DNA from: Kiloniella litopenaei
GTDB lineage: Bacteria; Pseudomonadota; Alphaproteobacteria; Kiloniellales; Kiloniellaceae
DNA length: 64,000 nucleotides
NCBI RefSeq assembly: GCF_000982415.1
Contig: NZ_LANI01000020.1
Span: 62,001 to 126,000, forward strand
Reading direction: 5' to 3'
Shown: positions 17,876 to 26,663 of the stretch, one piece after another
Numbering within the stretch: position 1 is the stretch's first letter
How the letters are laid out: every line of letters starts with the position of its first letter
Notes under the pieces: model-generated
Told to the model about the DNA's origin: nothing
What the model saw: only the letters and a program-made list of their open reading frames with translations
Database searches by the model: none
Position numbers and translations under genes: made by a program

Positions 17876-19816
17876 TTGAATTTCAGCCGTAATGCAGCCC
17901 TATGGATTGTAGTGGCCCTGCTTTTGTTTGCCCTGTTCAATTTGTTTCAGGGACCGTCGTCTCAAAACGGACAACAACAGGTCGCTTATTCAGAGTTTCT
18001 AACTCAGGTGGAATCTGGGCAAGTCACCTCTGTTACTATTCAGGGGCGCGAGATCAAAGGTGTTTCCAGCGATGGTCGCCAGTTCACCAGCTATGCACCT
18101 GATGATCCCAAGCTTGTTGAAACGCTGCGTGATTCCGGCGTAACAGTGAAGGCAATACCATTGGAAGAGGGATCTACGCTGATTCAGATCCTGATCTCGT
18201 GGTTCCCTATGATCCTGTTGATTGGGGTGTGGATTTTCCTCTTCCGCCAAATGCAGGGTAATAGTGGCAAAGCCATGGGCTTTGGTAAGTCCAAGGCTAA
18301 ATTGCTGACAGAAAAGCAGGGGCGCGTAACTTTTGATGACGTCGCTGGTATTGATGAAGCCAAGGAAGAGCTTCAGGAAATTGTTGAGTTCCTGAAAGAT
18401 CCCCAAAAATTCCAACGCTTGGGTGGTAAAATTCCCAAAGGTTGCTTGCTTGTTGGCCCTCCGGGTACTGGTAAAACCTTGTTGGCACGGGCAATTGCAG
18501 GGGAAGCGAACGTACCATTCTTTACCATCTCTGGTTCAGACTTTGTTGAGATGTTCGTTGGTGTTGGTGCCAGCCGTGTCCGCGATATGTTTGAACAGGG
18601 TAAAAAGAATGCCCCGTGTATTCTTTTTATTGATGAGATTGACGCTGTTGGCCGTCACCGTGGTGCTGGCATGGGCGGTGGTAATGATGAACGTGAACAG
18701 ACATTGAACCAGTTATTGGTTGAGATGGATGGTTTTGAATCAAACGAAGGCGTGATCATTATTGCGGCGACAAACCGTCCGGATGTTCTTGATGCTGCTC
18801 TGCTACGTCCGGGACGTTTTGACCGTCAGGTTACCGTTTCAAACCCGGATATTCTGGGCCGTGAAAAGATTCTCAAGGTTCACCTGCGTAAAGTACCTCT
18901 GGCGCCTGATGTTGATGCGCGTGTTGTTGCTCGGGGTACGCCTGGTTTCTCTGGCGCTGCTTTGGCCAACTTGGTAAATGAAGCTGCCCTGCTTGCTGCA
19001 CGTTCTGGTAAACGTGTGGTTACGATGTCTGATTTTGAAGATGCAAAAGACAAGGTCATGATGGGGGCAGAACGCCGTTCCATGGTGATGACTGATGAAG
19101 AACGGGAAATGACGGCTTATCATGAAGCTGGTCATGCACTTGTCGGGATTCATGTCAAAGGTAACGATCCGCTTCACAAGGTGACAATTATTCCTCGTGG
19201 TCAGTCATTAGGGGTAACAATGAACCTGCCGGAACGTGATCGTCTTGGCTATAAAGTCATGGAAATGAAGGCGCGCCTTGCGATGATGTTTGGTGGGCGT
19301 GAAGCCGAGCAACTTATCTATGGTGCAGACAATGTTACTACGGGTGCTGGAAATGATATTCAGCAGGCCACGAACATGGCGCGCTCCATGGTCATGGTAT
19401 ATGGCATGAGCGAAAAGCTGGGTCGTCTACGCTATGTTTCTCGCCAGGATGATCCGTTTAGCTATGGCGGTGGTGGCGATAATGGCCTGAGCGTTTCCAG
19501 TGAAACCCAAAAGATGATCGATGATGAAGTTCGTAGCATCATCGAGACGGCTGAAAAGCAAGCACGTGATGTGCTTACAAAACACCGCGATCAACTTGAA
19601 CTTATCACCAAAGCCTTGTTGGAATACGAATCTCTTTCAGGGGAAGATGTTGAACAACTTCTGAGAGACGGTAAAATTGATCGTAGTGATGACAGCAGTT
19701 CTGGTCATGGTTCCGATGTGCCACGTGCATCGGTTCCAAAGAGCGGTAAAGCGCATCGTGATGATGAAAAAGATGACAAGGGCGGTGCTACACCAGAACC
19801 TCAGCCAGAGAGCTAA
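17876..19816 (+). CDS. ftsH: ATP-dependent zinc metalloprotease FtsH
   Basis: FtsH is a membrane-anchored AAA+ protease that degrades misassembled membrane proteins and short-lived regulators, including RpoH in many bacteria. The 646 residues start [20 protein letters not shown] (first membrane helix). A periplasmic domain and second helix follow, then Walker A GPPGTGKT at 194-201, the second-region-of-homology arginines, and the zinc motif HEAGH at 416-420. I use the TTG at 17876, preceded by GGAAGG, because FtsH usually begins right there; an upstream TTG at 17840 is less likely. The Asp/Ser-rich tail is normal for the family. Confidence 0.96.
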   Translation: MNFSRNAALWIVVALLLFALFNLFQGPSSQNGQQQVAYSEFLTQVESGQVTSVTIQGREIKGVSSDGRQFTSYAPDDPKLVETLRDSGVTVKAIPLEEGSTLIQILISWFPMILLIGVWIFLFRQMQGNSGKAMGFGKSKAKLLTEKQGRVTFDDVAGIDEAKEELQEIVEFLKDPQKFQRLGGKIPKGCLLVGPPGTGKTLLARAIAGEANVPFFTISGSDFVEMFVGVGASRVRDMFEQGKKNAPCILFIDEIDAVGRHRGAGMGGGNDEREQTLNQLLVEMDGFESNEGVIIIAATNRPDVLDAALLRPGRFDRQVTVSNPDILGREKILKVHLRKVPLAPDVDARVVARGTPGFSGAALANLVNEAALLAARSGKRVVTMSDFEDAKDKVMMGAERRSMVMTDEEREMTAYHEAGHALVGIHVKGNDPLHKVTIIPRGQSLGVTMNLPERDRLGYKVMEMKARLAMMFGGREAEQLIYGADNVTTGAGNDIQQATNMARSMVMVYGMSEKLGRLRYVSRQDDPFSYGGGGDNGLSVSSETQKMIDDEVRSIIETAEKQARDVLTKHRDQLELITKALLEYESLSGEDVEQLLRDGKIDRSDDSSSGHGSDVPRASVPKSGKAHRDDEKDDKGGATPEPQPES

Positions 19817-19842
19817 TTGGTTCCCTTTATTTTTTGATTAAT

Positions 19843-19880
19843 CAAACCAAGGCCTCGCATTCTGTGGGGCCTTGGTGGTT
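19843..19880 (+). terminator. Hairpin after ftsH
   Basis: ACCAAGGCC at 19846-19854 pairs perfectly with GGCCTTGGT at 19868-19876, ending in GGTTT. The stem is strong but the T-run is short, so termination may be partial. It lies 27 bp before folP. Confidence 0.65.
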
Positions 19881-19903
19881 TCACAGATATCCACAGGTAT
19901 CTT

Positions 19904-20980
19904 ATGTCCGACAAACTTTATATTCGCCCGGTTGGGATATCATCCAGCCATAGCTCTGTTGGAAAGGCTTTGCCCTTTGTCGGTAGTAGCAGCCGGTTTG
20001 CCGCGGCAGAGGTCACAATCAGGTCTTCGTCCGGTAACATTCAAGAACGTCATGTTCTGCCAACGGCGGAAATTCTTCCCTGGCTGACGGACAATAAACA
20101 TACGGGTTTGAGTGCCTCGGCATCAGAGTTGTTGGCAACTTTAGGTGCGCCAAGATCTTCTTTCGCCGGGTTGGATATGTCACGCCCGCATGTCATGGCA
20201 GTTATCAATGTAACACCTGATTCCTTCTCTGATGGTGGGGATCGCTATACAGCCCGTACTGCCGTTGATGATGGGTTGCGAATGATTGACCAAGGGGCAA
20301 CCATTCTTGATGTGGGGGGGGAATCAACCCGCCCAGGTGCAGATCCCGTTTCGCTAGACGAAGAGCTGAGGCGCGTTATCCCTGTTGTTGAGAAACTCAG
20401 CCAAGCAGGTGGTGCATTGGTTTCTATCGATACCAGACATGCAAAGGTGATGACCGAGGCCGTGCAAGCTGGTGCAGCTATTATTAATGATGTCACGGCC
20501 TTGGAAGGAGATGCTGAAAGCCTTGAGGCAGCAGCAAAAGCCAAGGTGCCTGTTATCCTGATGCATATGCAGGGGACCCCTGAGACTATGCAGGTAAACC
20601 CGCAATATCAGGATGCCGCACTGGACATATATGACTATTTACAATCACGTGTTCAGGCTTGCCTGGATGCGGGTATTCCAAAAGAAATGATTGCTGTTGA
20701 TCCGGGTATTGGCTTTGGCAAAACTGTGGATCATAATCTTAGATTATTGGATAGCCTGTCCCTCTTTCATGGCATTGGATGTCCGGTTTTACTGGGTGTA
20801 AGCCGCAAGAGCTTTATTGGAAAACTGTCACAAGGCGAAGAGCCGAAAGATCGCGTCGCAGGATCACTTGCCTGTGCCTTGGCTGGGATTAATCGTGGCG
20901 TTCAGATGTACCGCGTTCATGATGTTGCAGAAACCAGTCAAGCCTTTGCAATTGGACAGGCGATCCGGCAGGCTGTGTAA
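19904..20980 (+). CDS. folP: Dihydropteroate synthase with N-terminal extension
   Basis: FolP condenses para-aminobenzoate with hydroxymethyl-dihydropterin diphosphate in folate synthesis. The catalytic TIM barrel begins around residue 93 with HVMAVINVTPDSFSDGG. It continues through DVGGESTRPGA and SIDTRHAKV to VDPGIGFGK and GVSRKSFIG, all classical pterin- and substrate-loop signatures. At 358 residues it is longer than the usual 270-290, owing to an N-terminal piece of about 90 residues rich in Ser, Ala and Leu. That piece is in frame from a good ATG. Its function is unknown to me, though such extensions occur in related bacteria. A run of eight G residues encodes the VGGE loop. Confidence 0.94.
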   Translation: MSDKLYIRPVGISSSHSSVGKALPFVGSSSRFAAAEVTIRSSSGNIQERHVLPTAEILPWLTDNKHTGLSASASELLATLGAPRSSFAGLDMSRPHVMAVINVTPDSFSDGGDRYTARTAVDDGLRMIDQGATILDVGGESTRPGADPVSLDEELRRVIPVVEKLSQAGGALVSIDTRHAKVMTEAVQAGAAIINDVTALEGDAESLEAAAKAKVPVILMHMQGTPETMQVNPQYQDAALDIYDYLQSRVQACLDAGIPKEMIAVDPGIGFGKTVDHNLRLLDSLSLFHGIGCPVLLGVSRKSFIGKLSQGEEPKDRVAGSLACALAGINRGVQMYRVHDVAETSQAFAIGQAIRQAV

Positions 20981-21026
20981 GTTAGGTGATATAAAATATT
21001 ATCGTTGTGTTGGAGTTATGAAATAG

Positions 21027-22382
21027 ATGAGCCGTAAGTACTTTGGAACAGATGGTATCCGTGGCAAAGCCAATGAAGAACCTGTGACAGCAGAAATTGC
21101 ATTGGCCGTTGCGAAGGCGGCGGGGGCACATTTTCTTCGCGGCAATCATCGCCATACTGTTGTAATCGGCAAAGATACGCGCTTGTCTGGTTATCTTCTG
21201 GAGCCAGCTCTAACAGCTGGCTTTATCTCGGTTGGCATGGACGTGGTTCTTTTGGGGCCTGTGCCTACACCGGCTGTGGGGATGTTGACCCGTTCCATGC
21301 GGGCGGATATGGGGGTGATGATTTCAGCATCGCATAACCCCTTTGAAGATAACGGGATAAAACTGTTTGGTCCTGATGGTTTTAAACTGTCCGATGATGT
21401 CGAAGCGAAAATCGAATCTCGGCTTCAAGACAACTGTTCCATTCCTTTGGCCTCTAGTACGAAATTGGGGCGTGCCCGGCGTTTGGATGATGCATCCGGG
21501 CGGTATATTGAGTTCGTGAAAAATACCTTTCCAAAGGATTTGCGTCTCGATGGGATGAAGGTTGTTATCGATTGCGCTAATGGAGCTGCTTATAAAGTTG
21601 CGCCGACGGTTCTCTATGAATTGGGGGCCGAAGTTATTCCTGTGGCAGTGACCCCGGATGGTTTTAATATCAATCGCGATTGTGGGGCGACAGCAACCAG
21701 TCTGATGCAAGAAGCTGTTGTGGCACATGGCGCAGATATTGGTATTGCACTTGATGGCGATGCGGATCGTCTGATTCTGGCTGATGAACACGGGCAAATC
21801 GTTGATGGTGATCAGGTTATGGCTATCATTGCCAAGACGCTGCATGCACGTGAGCTTCTCAAGGGCGGTGGTGTCGTTGCAACGGTGATGTCCAACATGG
21901 GGCTGGAAACTTACTTGAAGGATCTTGGTCTAGAGCTTATCCGTACACCGGTTGGGGATCGCTATGTCGTTCAGACCATGCGAGAACAGGGATACAATCT
22001 TGGCGGAGAGCAATCCGGCCATATGGTGATTAGTGATCATACTACAACTGGTGATGGCCTGATTGCAGCCCTACAGGTATTGGCTGCCGTAATAAGGGCT
22101 GATCGCCCGGCAAGTGAGGTCGTGCGTGGCTTTACGCCTTTGCCACAGCTTTTAAAGAATGTCCGTATCACAAGCGGTGTGCCGCTGGATGATGTTTTGA
22201 GTATGAACAAGGTACAAGAAGCCATCAAAGCAGGGGAAGCCCAGTTAGATGGGGCGGGGCGCGTTCTGATCCGAAAATCAGGTACAGAACCATTGATCCG
22301 TGTTATGGCAGAAGGCGAGGATTCTGATCTGGTAAGCACTGTCGTATCCGAGATTTCAGAAACAATCTCGAATATAACCTAG
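21027..22382 (+). CDS. glmM: Phosphoglucosamine mutase
   Basis: GlmM converts glucosamine 6-phosphate to glucosamine 1-phosphate for UDP-GlcNAc and cell-wall synthesis. The 451-residue protein begins [13 protein letters not shown]. The phosphoserine loop is [14 protein letters not shown] with the catalytic serine at 102, the metal loop is [11 protein letters not shown], the sugar loop is GEQSGH, and the phosphate-binding loop is [12 protein letters not shown]. Length and order are standard. folP-glmM adjacency, often with ftsH just upstream, is widely conserved in proteobacteria. Confidence 0.96.
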   Translation: MSRKYFGTDGIRGKANEEPVTAEIALAVAKAAGAHFLRGNHRHTVVIGKDTRLSGYLLEPALTAGFISVGMDVVLLGPVPTPAVGMLTRSMRADMGVMISASHNPFEDNGIKLFGPDGFKLSDDVEAKIESRLQDNCSIPLASSTKLGRARRLDDASGRYIEFVKNTFPKDLRLDGMKVVIDCANGAAYKVAPTVLYELGAEVIPVAVTPDGFNINRDCGATATSLMQEAVVAHGADIGIALDGDADRLILADEHGQIVDGDQVMAIIAKTLHARELLKGGGVVATVMSNMGLETYLKDLGLELIRTPVGDRYVVQTMREQGYNLGGEQSGHMVISDHTTTGDGLIAALQVLAAVIRADRPASEVVRGFTPLPQLLKNVRITSGVPLDDVLSMNKVQEAIKAGEAQLDGAGRVLIRKSGTEPLIRVMAEGEDSDLVSTVVSEISETISNIT

Positions 22383-22436
22383 CCGAGGACTGGCCAAGAG
22401 AATTGGCTTTGTCTTGTGGGGCTGCGACAGATGCGA

Positions 22437-22475
22437 TCTTTTGGGCAGTGACCTGTGTGTCACTTGCCTAAAAGA
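22437..22475. terminator. Long hairpin between convergent glmM and the MocR-type gene
   Basis: TCTTTTGGGCAGTGAC at 22437-22452 pairs with GTCACTTGCCTAAAAGA ending at 22475, with one bulge and one mismatch. The T/A-rich base of the stem lets it serve transcripts from both directions. It overlaps the last codons of the minus-strand gene. Confidence 0.6.
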
Positions 22476-23862
22476 CAGATGTTCCTACATCGGGGCCTTT
22501 TTGTAGGATCCCGGCCAATATTTCTAATCCTCTTATTAGTTTTTCTTCTGTATCCGGCTGTCCTAGGCATATCCTGACTGCATGTGGTGGTGCTTTTCGG
22601 CCGACAATAAAAGCCTCGGAAGCTGAAATCGTTACACCGGCTCTGTTCGCCGCATGAGTGAATTGACTGGATCTCCAAGGGGCTGGCAAGTAAAGCCAGA
22701 TGTAAATACCCAGTGTTTCACTTTCCATTTCATAATCGGCAAAGATTTCTCGGGCGATTTCCACACGACGACGTGCGCTCTTTTTTCTGCCCTCCAGAAT
22801 TTTATCAGCAGAACCGCTCATGATCCATCTTGTGGCTATTTCAGCGGTAATGGGCGAAGCCATCCAACAGGTTGCGCGAACCGCAGCGATCAAGCTGGCA
22901 ATGCTGTGTTGTGGACCCGTCAGATATCCAACCCGCAATCCCGGCGCGATGGTTTTTGCCAATGAGCTGATGTAATAACACCGTTCGGGAGCTAGGTTGG
23001 TAATGGGGGGTAATGCATTTTCTGCGACAAGCCCAAAGACATCATCTTCGATTATGGAAACTCTGTATCGGCGTGCGATATCGGCGATAGACTGCCGTCG
23101 ATCCATCGGAAGTAGGCGCGTGGTCGGGTTCTGAAAGTTAGGGACGCAGTATAAAAATTTCACGTCACCTGCCTTACACGCTTCTTCAAAGGCCTGTGGT
23201 AAAATGCCGTGGGCATCCATTTCCAGACCATCAAGGCGTAACCCGAGCATTCGGCATACAGATTGTATGCCGGGATAAGTCATTTCTTCACACAGAACAC
23301 GATCCCCGGGGCGTGCCAATGCTGCCATAGCCACGGCAATGGCGTGGTGGGCACCCGCCGTAAGGATAACATTATCCGGATCGACGGTAAGGCCGTTCAT
23401 GTCAAACCACTTGGCGCCAGCTTCGCGGTGATGTGGCAAGCCAGAATGTGGCTGGTAACTGAGAAGGGTGGAGACTTCAGGGGCAGTCGAAATATTTTGA
23501 AGCGTTGATGTCATCTCCTTCTCTTCGACATCACCCGGTGGCGGATAGGCAAAATCCATCTGGATTAGATTATGGTCTTTGAATCTGGTCTGGTTAAGCA
23601 TGTGGCGTTCGGCAGCTGATGGGCCATGAACAAAAGTACCGCGCCCAACCTCACCAAAAGTCAAACCTCGACGTTCTGCCTCGGCATAGGCGCGACTGAC
23701 CGTGCCAACAGTGACGCCAAGGTGCCAAGAAAGATCACGGTGTGTCGGAAGACGGTCACCCTGTTGCAGAAAGCCGTTTCGAATATCTTCGGAAAGGGCA
23801 TCGGCAATTGCCATATAGCGGGGACCTGCCCCGAATTTTACTTTAGGAAGCCAATTTGTCAT
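22468..23862 (-). CDS. MocR-subfamily GntR/aminotransferase-like transcription regulator
   Basis: The 464-residue protein joins an N-terminal winged-helix GntR domain to a fold-type I aminotransferase-like domain. The GntR part holds MAIADALSEDIRNGFLQQGDRLPTHRDL in shorter conserved pieces and LGVTVGTVSRAYAEAERRG. The aminotransferase-like part has ILTAGAHHAI, NFQNPTT, IIEDDVFG and SSLAKTIAPGLRVGY, whose lysine should bind PLP. MocR regulators sense PLP-linked ligands and usually control the gene they face. Here that is a PLP decarboxylase gene, divergent across a 146-bp gap holding two identical 10-bp repeats. I use the ATG at 23862 rather than the one at 23898 because the domain begins at once. 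Confidence 0.9.
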   Translation of the reverse strand: MTNWLPKVKFGAGPRYMAIADALSEDIRNGFLQQGDRLPTHRDLSWHLGVTVGTVSRAYAEAERRGLTFGEVGRGTFVHGPSAAERHMLNQTRFKDHNLIQMDFAYPPPGDVEEKEMTSTLQNISTAPEVSTLLSYQPHSGLPHHREAGAKWFDMNGLTVDPDNVILTAGAHHAIAVAMAALARPGDRVLCEEMTYPGIQSVCRMLGLRLDGLEMDAHGILPQAFEEACKAGDVKFLYCVPNFQNPTTRLLPMDRRQSIADIARRYRVSIIEDDVFGLVAENALPPITNLAPERCYYISSLAKTIAPGLRVGYLTGPQHSIASLIAAVRATCWMASPITAEIATRWIMSGSADKILEGRKKSARRRVEIAREIFADYEMESETLGIYIWLYLPAPWRSSQFTHAANRAGVTISASEAFIVGRKAPPHAVRICLGQPDTEEKLIRGLEILAGILQKGPDVGTSVF

Positions 23863-23863
23863 G

Positions 23864-23917
23864 GTGACAATGTAATCATTGACCCCCTTCTTGATCAAGT
23901 TATAACTGTGACAATGT
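23864..23917. promoter_or_regulatory. Twin GTGACAATGT repeats, candidate MocR operator
   Basis: GTGACAATGT occurs at 23864-23873 and again, same orientation, at 23908-23917. The start-to-start distance is 44 bp, about four helical turns. Paired direct repeats in the divergent promoter are the known operator style of MocR proteins such as GabR. The first copy lies directly at the regulator start codon, suggesting autoregulation. Confidence 0.55.
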
Positions 23918-24008
23918 TGGATTATTTTGTAATTGTTCTTGCGAATTTAGAAAATTCGTTTTGTTTCAGTTTCTTAATTTGTGTTTGGGGTTGAAGGGGA
24001 TGAAGACA

Positions 24009-25367
24009 ATGTCACGTGAGTTGTTGCATAATGCTTATGAACGAAGTGAACGGTATCTCGCTGAAGTTGATAACCAGAGAGTCTTTCCTTCCAATTCAGA
24101 TCTCATGGCGATGAACCGATTTGAAGAGCCTTTCCCAGAGAAGGGGCATGATCCTAATGATATTTTAAAGCAACTGGATGAAGTAGGATCCCCGGCCACA
24201 GTTGCATCAACGGGGAGCCGGTATTTCGGTTTCGTTGTGGGGGGGAGCCTGCCTGTGACAGTCGGTGCCAACTGGATGGCCACGGCTTGGGATCAGGTAG
24301 CATCCTCTGCTGTGACTTCGCCTGTGGCCGATAAAATAGAAAAGGTTACGTCTGGGTGGCTTTTGGAGGTGTTGGATTTACCGCGTGAATCTGTGGTGGG
24401 TTATGTTACCGGTGCAACGATGGCCACCTTTACTGCCTTAGCAGCAGCACGTCATAAAATTCTGAAGAAAAAGGGATGGAATGTCGAGGAAGATGGTCTT
24501 TTTGGTGCGCCAGAAATCAAGGTTATTGTCAGTGACGAAGTTCATGTCACAGTCCTCAAGGCCTTGTCGATGCTCGGTCTAGGGAAGAGCCGGGTTATCG
24601 AAGTTCCGACCGATGCCAATGGAGCACTGGACATCAGAAAAGTGCCAGTACTTGATGACAGTACCATTGTGTGTACACAGGCTGGTAATGTGAATAGTGG
24701 CGCGTTTGATCCCATAGGCGAAATTTGCAATCGTGCCCAAGCAGCTAATGCCTGGGTACACGTGGATGGCGCTTTTGGTCTTTGGGCGAGGTCTGCTTCA
24801 TCCAAAGCATATCTGGCAGAGGGCATTGAAAAAGCTGATTCCTGGACCGCTGATGGTCACAAATGGCTAAACACGCCCTATGATGGTGGTATCGTTATTT
24901 GTCGGGACGAGGATGCTCTTTATGGAGCGATGTCGGTCTCTGCTGCTTACCTAAAGGAAAAAAGTGGCGCTTCACAAAGTTATATTCCAGAGTTCTCAAA
25001 ACGTGCCCGCGGTATTGATGTATGGGCGGCACTGAAATTTTTGGGCCGGGATGGTCTTGATGACTTGATTACAAGCCGTTGCGATTTGGCTCAGCACTTT
25101 GCCAAAGGTCTAGAAGCCATGGGATTAAATGTTTTGAACCATGTTGTTCTTAATCAAATCGTCGTTTCATGGGATAGTGCAGAGAAGACAGGCGCGTTGA
25201 TTAAAGCGGTTCAAGAAGATGGAACCTGTTGGTTTGGCCCGACGGTCTGGAAAGGTCATAATGCTTTCCGGCTTTCTGTGTCTTCTTGGAAAATCACGCA
25301 AAGGGATATTGATCTATCTTTGAAAGCTATTGAGAATGCGATGAAAGAAATTCAGACGCAGAAATAG
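24009..25367 (+). CDS. PLP-dependent group II amino acid decarboxylase family protein
   Basis: The 452-residue protein is a fold-type I PLP enzyme of the aromatic-amino-acid/glutamate decarboxylase family. Marks are TGSRYFGFVVGG near residue 70, VTGATMATFTAL, VHVDGAFGLWAR (the PLP-contacting Asp) and TADGHKWLNTPYDGG with the Schiff-base lysine. The substrate cannot be read from sequence; tyrosine, tryptophan, dopa or other amino acids are open. I start at ATG 24009, nine bases after GAAGGGG; ATG 24000 is too close to that site. It faces the MocR gene and is followed by PhzF and GNAT genes at 19 and 32 bp, forming a likely operon. Confidence 0.88.
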   Translation: MSRELLHNAYERSERYLAEVDNQRVFPSNSDLMAMNRFEEPFPEKGHDPNDILKQLDEVGSPATVASTGSRYFGFVVGGSLPVTVGANWMATAWDQVASSAVTSPVADKIEKVTSGWLLEVLDLPRESVVGYVTGATMATFTALAAARHKILKKKGWNVEEDGLFGAPEIKVIVSDEVHVTVLKALSMLGLGKSRVIEVPTDANGALDIRKVPVLDDSTIVCTQAGNVNSGAFDPIGEICNRAQAANAWVHVDGAFGLWARSASSKAYLAEGIEKADSWTADGHKWLNTPYDGGIVICRDEDALYGAMSVSAAYLKEKSGASQSYIPEFSKRARGIDVWAALKFLGRDGLDDLITSRCDLAQHFAKGLEAMGLNVLNHVVLNQIVVSWDSAEKTGALIKAVQEDGTCWFGPTVWKGHNAFRLSVSSWKITQRDIDLSLKAIENAMKEIQTQK

Positions 25368-25386
25368 AAAAGCATAAGTTCGGATC

Positions 25387-26172
25387 ATGTTGGAAATACC
25401 TCTGTACCAAGTTGACGCATTTACTGATCAGGTTTTTAAGGGGAACCCGGCGGCTGTTTGTCCATTGGATGAATGGTTGCCGGATGATTTGCTCTATAAA
25501 ATTGCGGCAGAGAACAATCTGTCTGAAACAGCATTCTTTGTGCCAACGCAACAAGGGTATCACCTGCGCTGGTTTACGCCGACTACCGAAGTTGATCTTT
25601 GTGGTCATGCAACCCTGGCAACAGCACACGTAATTGCTACCCAATTGGATAGAAGTGCGACAGAGATTCTATTTGAATCCAAAAGTGGTGTGCTCAAGGT
25701 TACCTGTGATGGGGGATGCTATACTCTTGATTTTCCAGCTCGTCCGCCGTCTGTTTTTGACGCTATATCCATTGTAGAAGATGCAATTGGTGTTTGTCCG
25801 CAAGCTACCTATAAATCAAGTAAATTGATGGCGGTGCTTGATGATGAAGCAAGTGTTCTTGGGGTAGAACCTGATTTCGACAAGGTGGCTGCATTGCCCG
25901 GCGATGGTCTGATTATTACATCGACCAGTCGTGATTTCGATTATGTGGCCAGGTACTTTGGCCCTCATTGTGGCATTCCGGAAGATCCCGTCACTGGGTC
26001 GGCACATGTGGTTTGCGCCCCTTACTGGAAAGACCGTTTGGGTAAATCAAAGATGATCGCAAAACAAATCTCGAAACGCGGTGGTGTGCTGGAAATAGAA
26101 GATTGTGGAGATAGAATTCTTTTAACGGGTTCAGCAGCGCTTTATCTCAAGGGGACAATTTACCTATACTAG
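25387..26172 (+). CDS. PhzF-family isomerase/epimerase
   Basis: The 261-residue protein has the diaminopimelate-epimerase-like fold of PhzF. It shows YQVDAFTDQVFKGNPAAVC at the start, NNLSETAFF with the usual catalytic glutamate, WFTPTTEVDLCGHATLA, and DPVTGSAH near the C-terminus. PhzF isomerises a diene in phenazine synthesis, but most family members have other, mostly unknown substrates. No phenazine genes are nearby. It is probably cotranscribed with the decarboxylase. Confidence 0.9.
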   Translation: MLEIPLYQVDAFTDQVFKGNPAAVCPLDEWLPDDLLYKIAAENNLSETAFFVPTQQGYHLRWFTPTTEVDLCGHATLATAHVIATQLDRSATEILFESKSGVLKVTCDGGCYTLDFPARPPSVFDAISIVEDAIGVCPQATYKSSKLMAVLDDEASVLGVEPDFDKVAALPGDGLIITSTSRDFDYVARYFGPHCGIPEDPVTGSAHVVCAPYWKDRLGKSKMIAKQISKRGGVLEIEDCGDRILLTGSAALYLKGTIYLY

Positions 26173-26204
26173 GGTCTGATTGTGTAAAACGGGTTCTTAA
26201 ACAG

Positions 26205-26663
26205 ATGAAAATTGAAACAGTTACGTCTTCTGAGGATTTTTCTTTGGCTGTAAAGCTTTTTAAAAATTATGAGAAGTGGGCACAAGCATGCCCCTGTTTC
26301 GAAGGTTTTGAAAAAGAACTGGATGAAATTGATAAGCGTTATGCCCTTCCTTATGGGCGTTTGTGGCTTGTAAAGTCACGCGATGGAGATGCCGTTGGTG
26401 TTGTTGGAATTCAGTTGAAAGAAGATGCATGTTACGAGCTAAAGCGCCTTTGGATTGAACCAGAGGGGCGGGGGTATAATACAGGTCAGGCTCTTATTAG
26501 AATGGCTCTGGATTTTGCGAAAGAACAAGGGGCGCACTCAGTTTTTCTAGAAACTGTCCGTGGACGAATGGATCATGCGATCGCACTTTACGAAAAACAG
26601 GGGTTCCGGCAAGTGGACTTGGATGACGGCAGCAATGTTCTGAAAATGTCCTATCGTTTTTAG
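26205..26663 (+). CDS. GNAT-family N-acetyltransferase
   Basis: The 152-residue protein has the GNAT layout. The central strand VGVVGIQL leads to LKRLWIEPEGRGYNTGQALIRMAL, the acetyl-CoA pyrophosphate-binding loop and helix. It ends with IALYEKQGFRQV, the conserved late helix and strand. It is the last gene of the decarboxylase-PhzF set, and its stop overlaps the convergent transporter gene by 4 bp. Given the decarboxylase it could acetylate an amine product, but this is a guess from context. Confidence 0.85.
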   Translation: MKIETVTSSEDFSLAVKLFKNYEKWAQACPCFEGFEKELDEIDKRYALPYGRLWLVKSRDGDAVGVVGIQLKEDACYELKRLWIEPEGRGYNTGQALIRMALDFAKEQGAHSVFLETVRGRMDHAIALYEKQGFRQVDLDDGSNVLKMSYRF

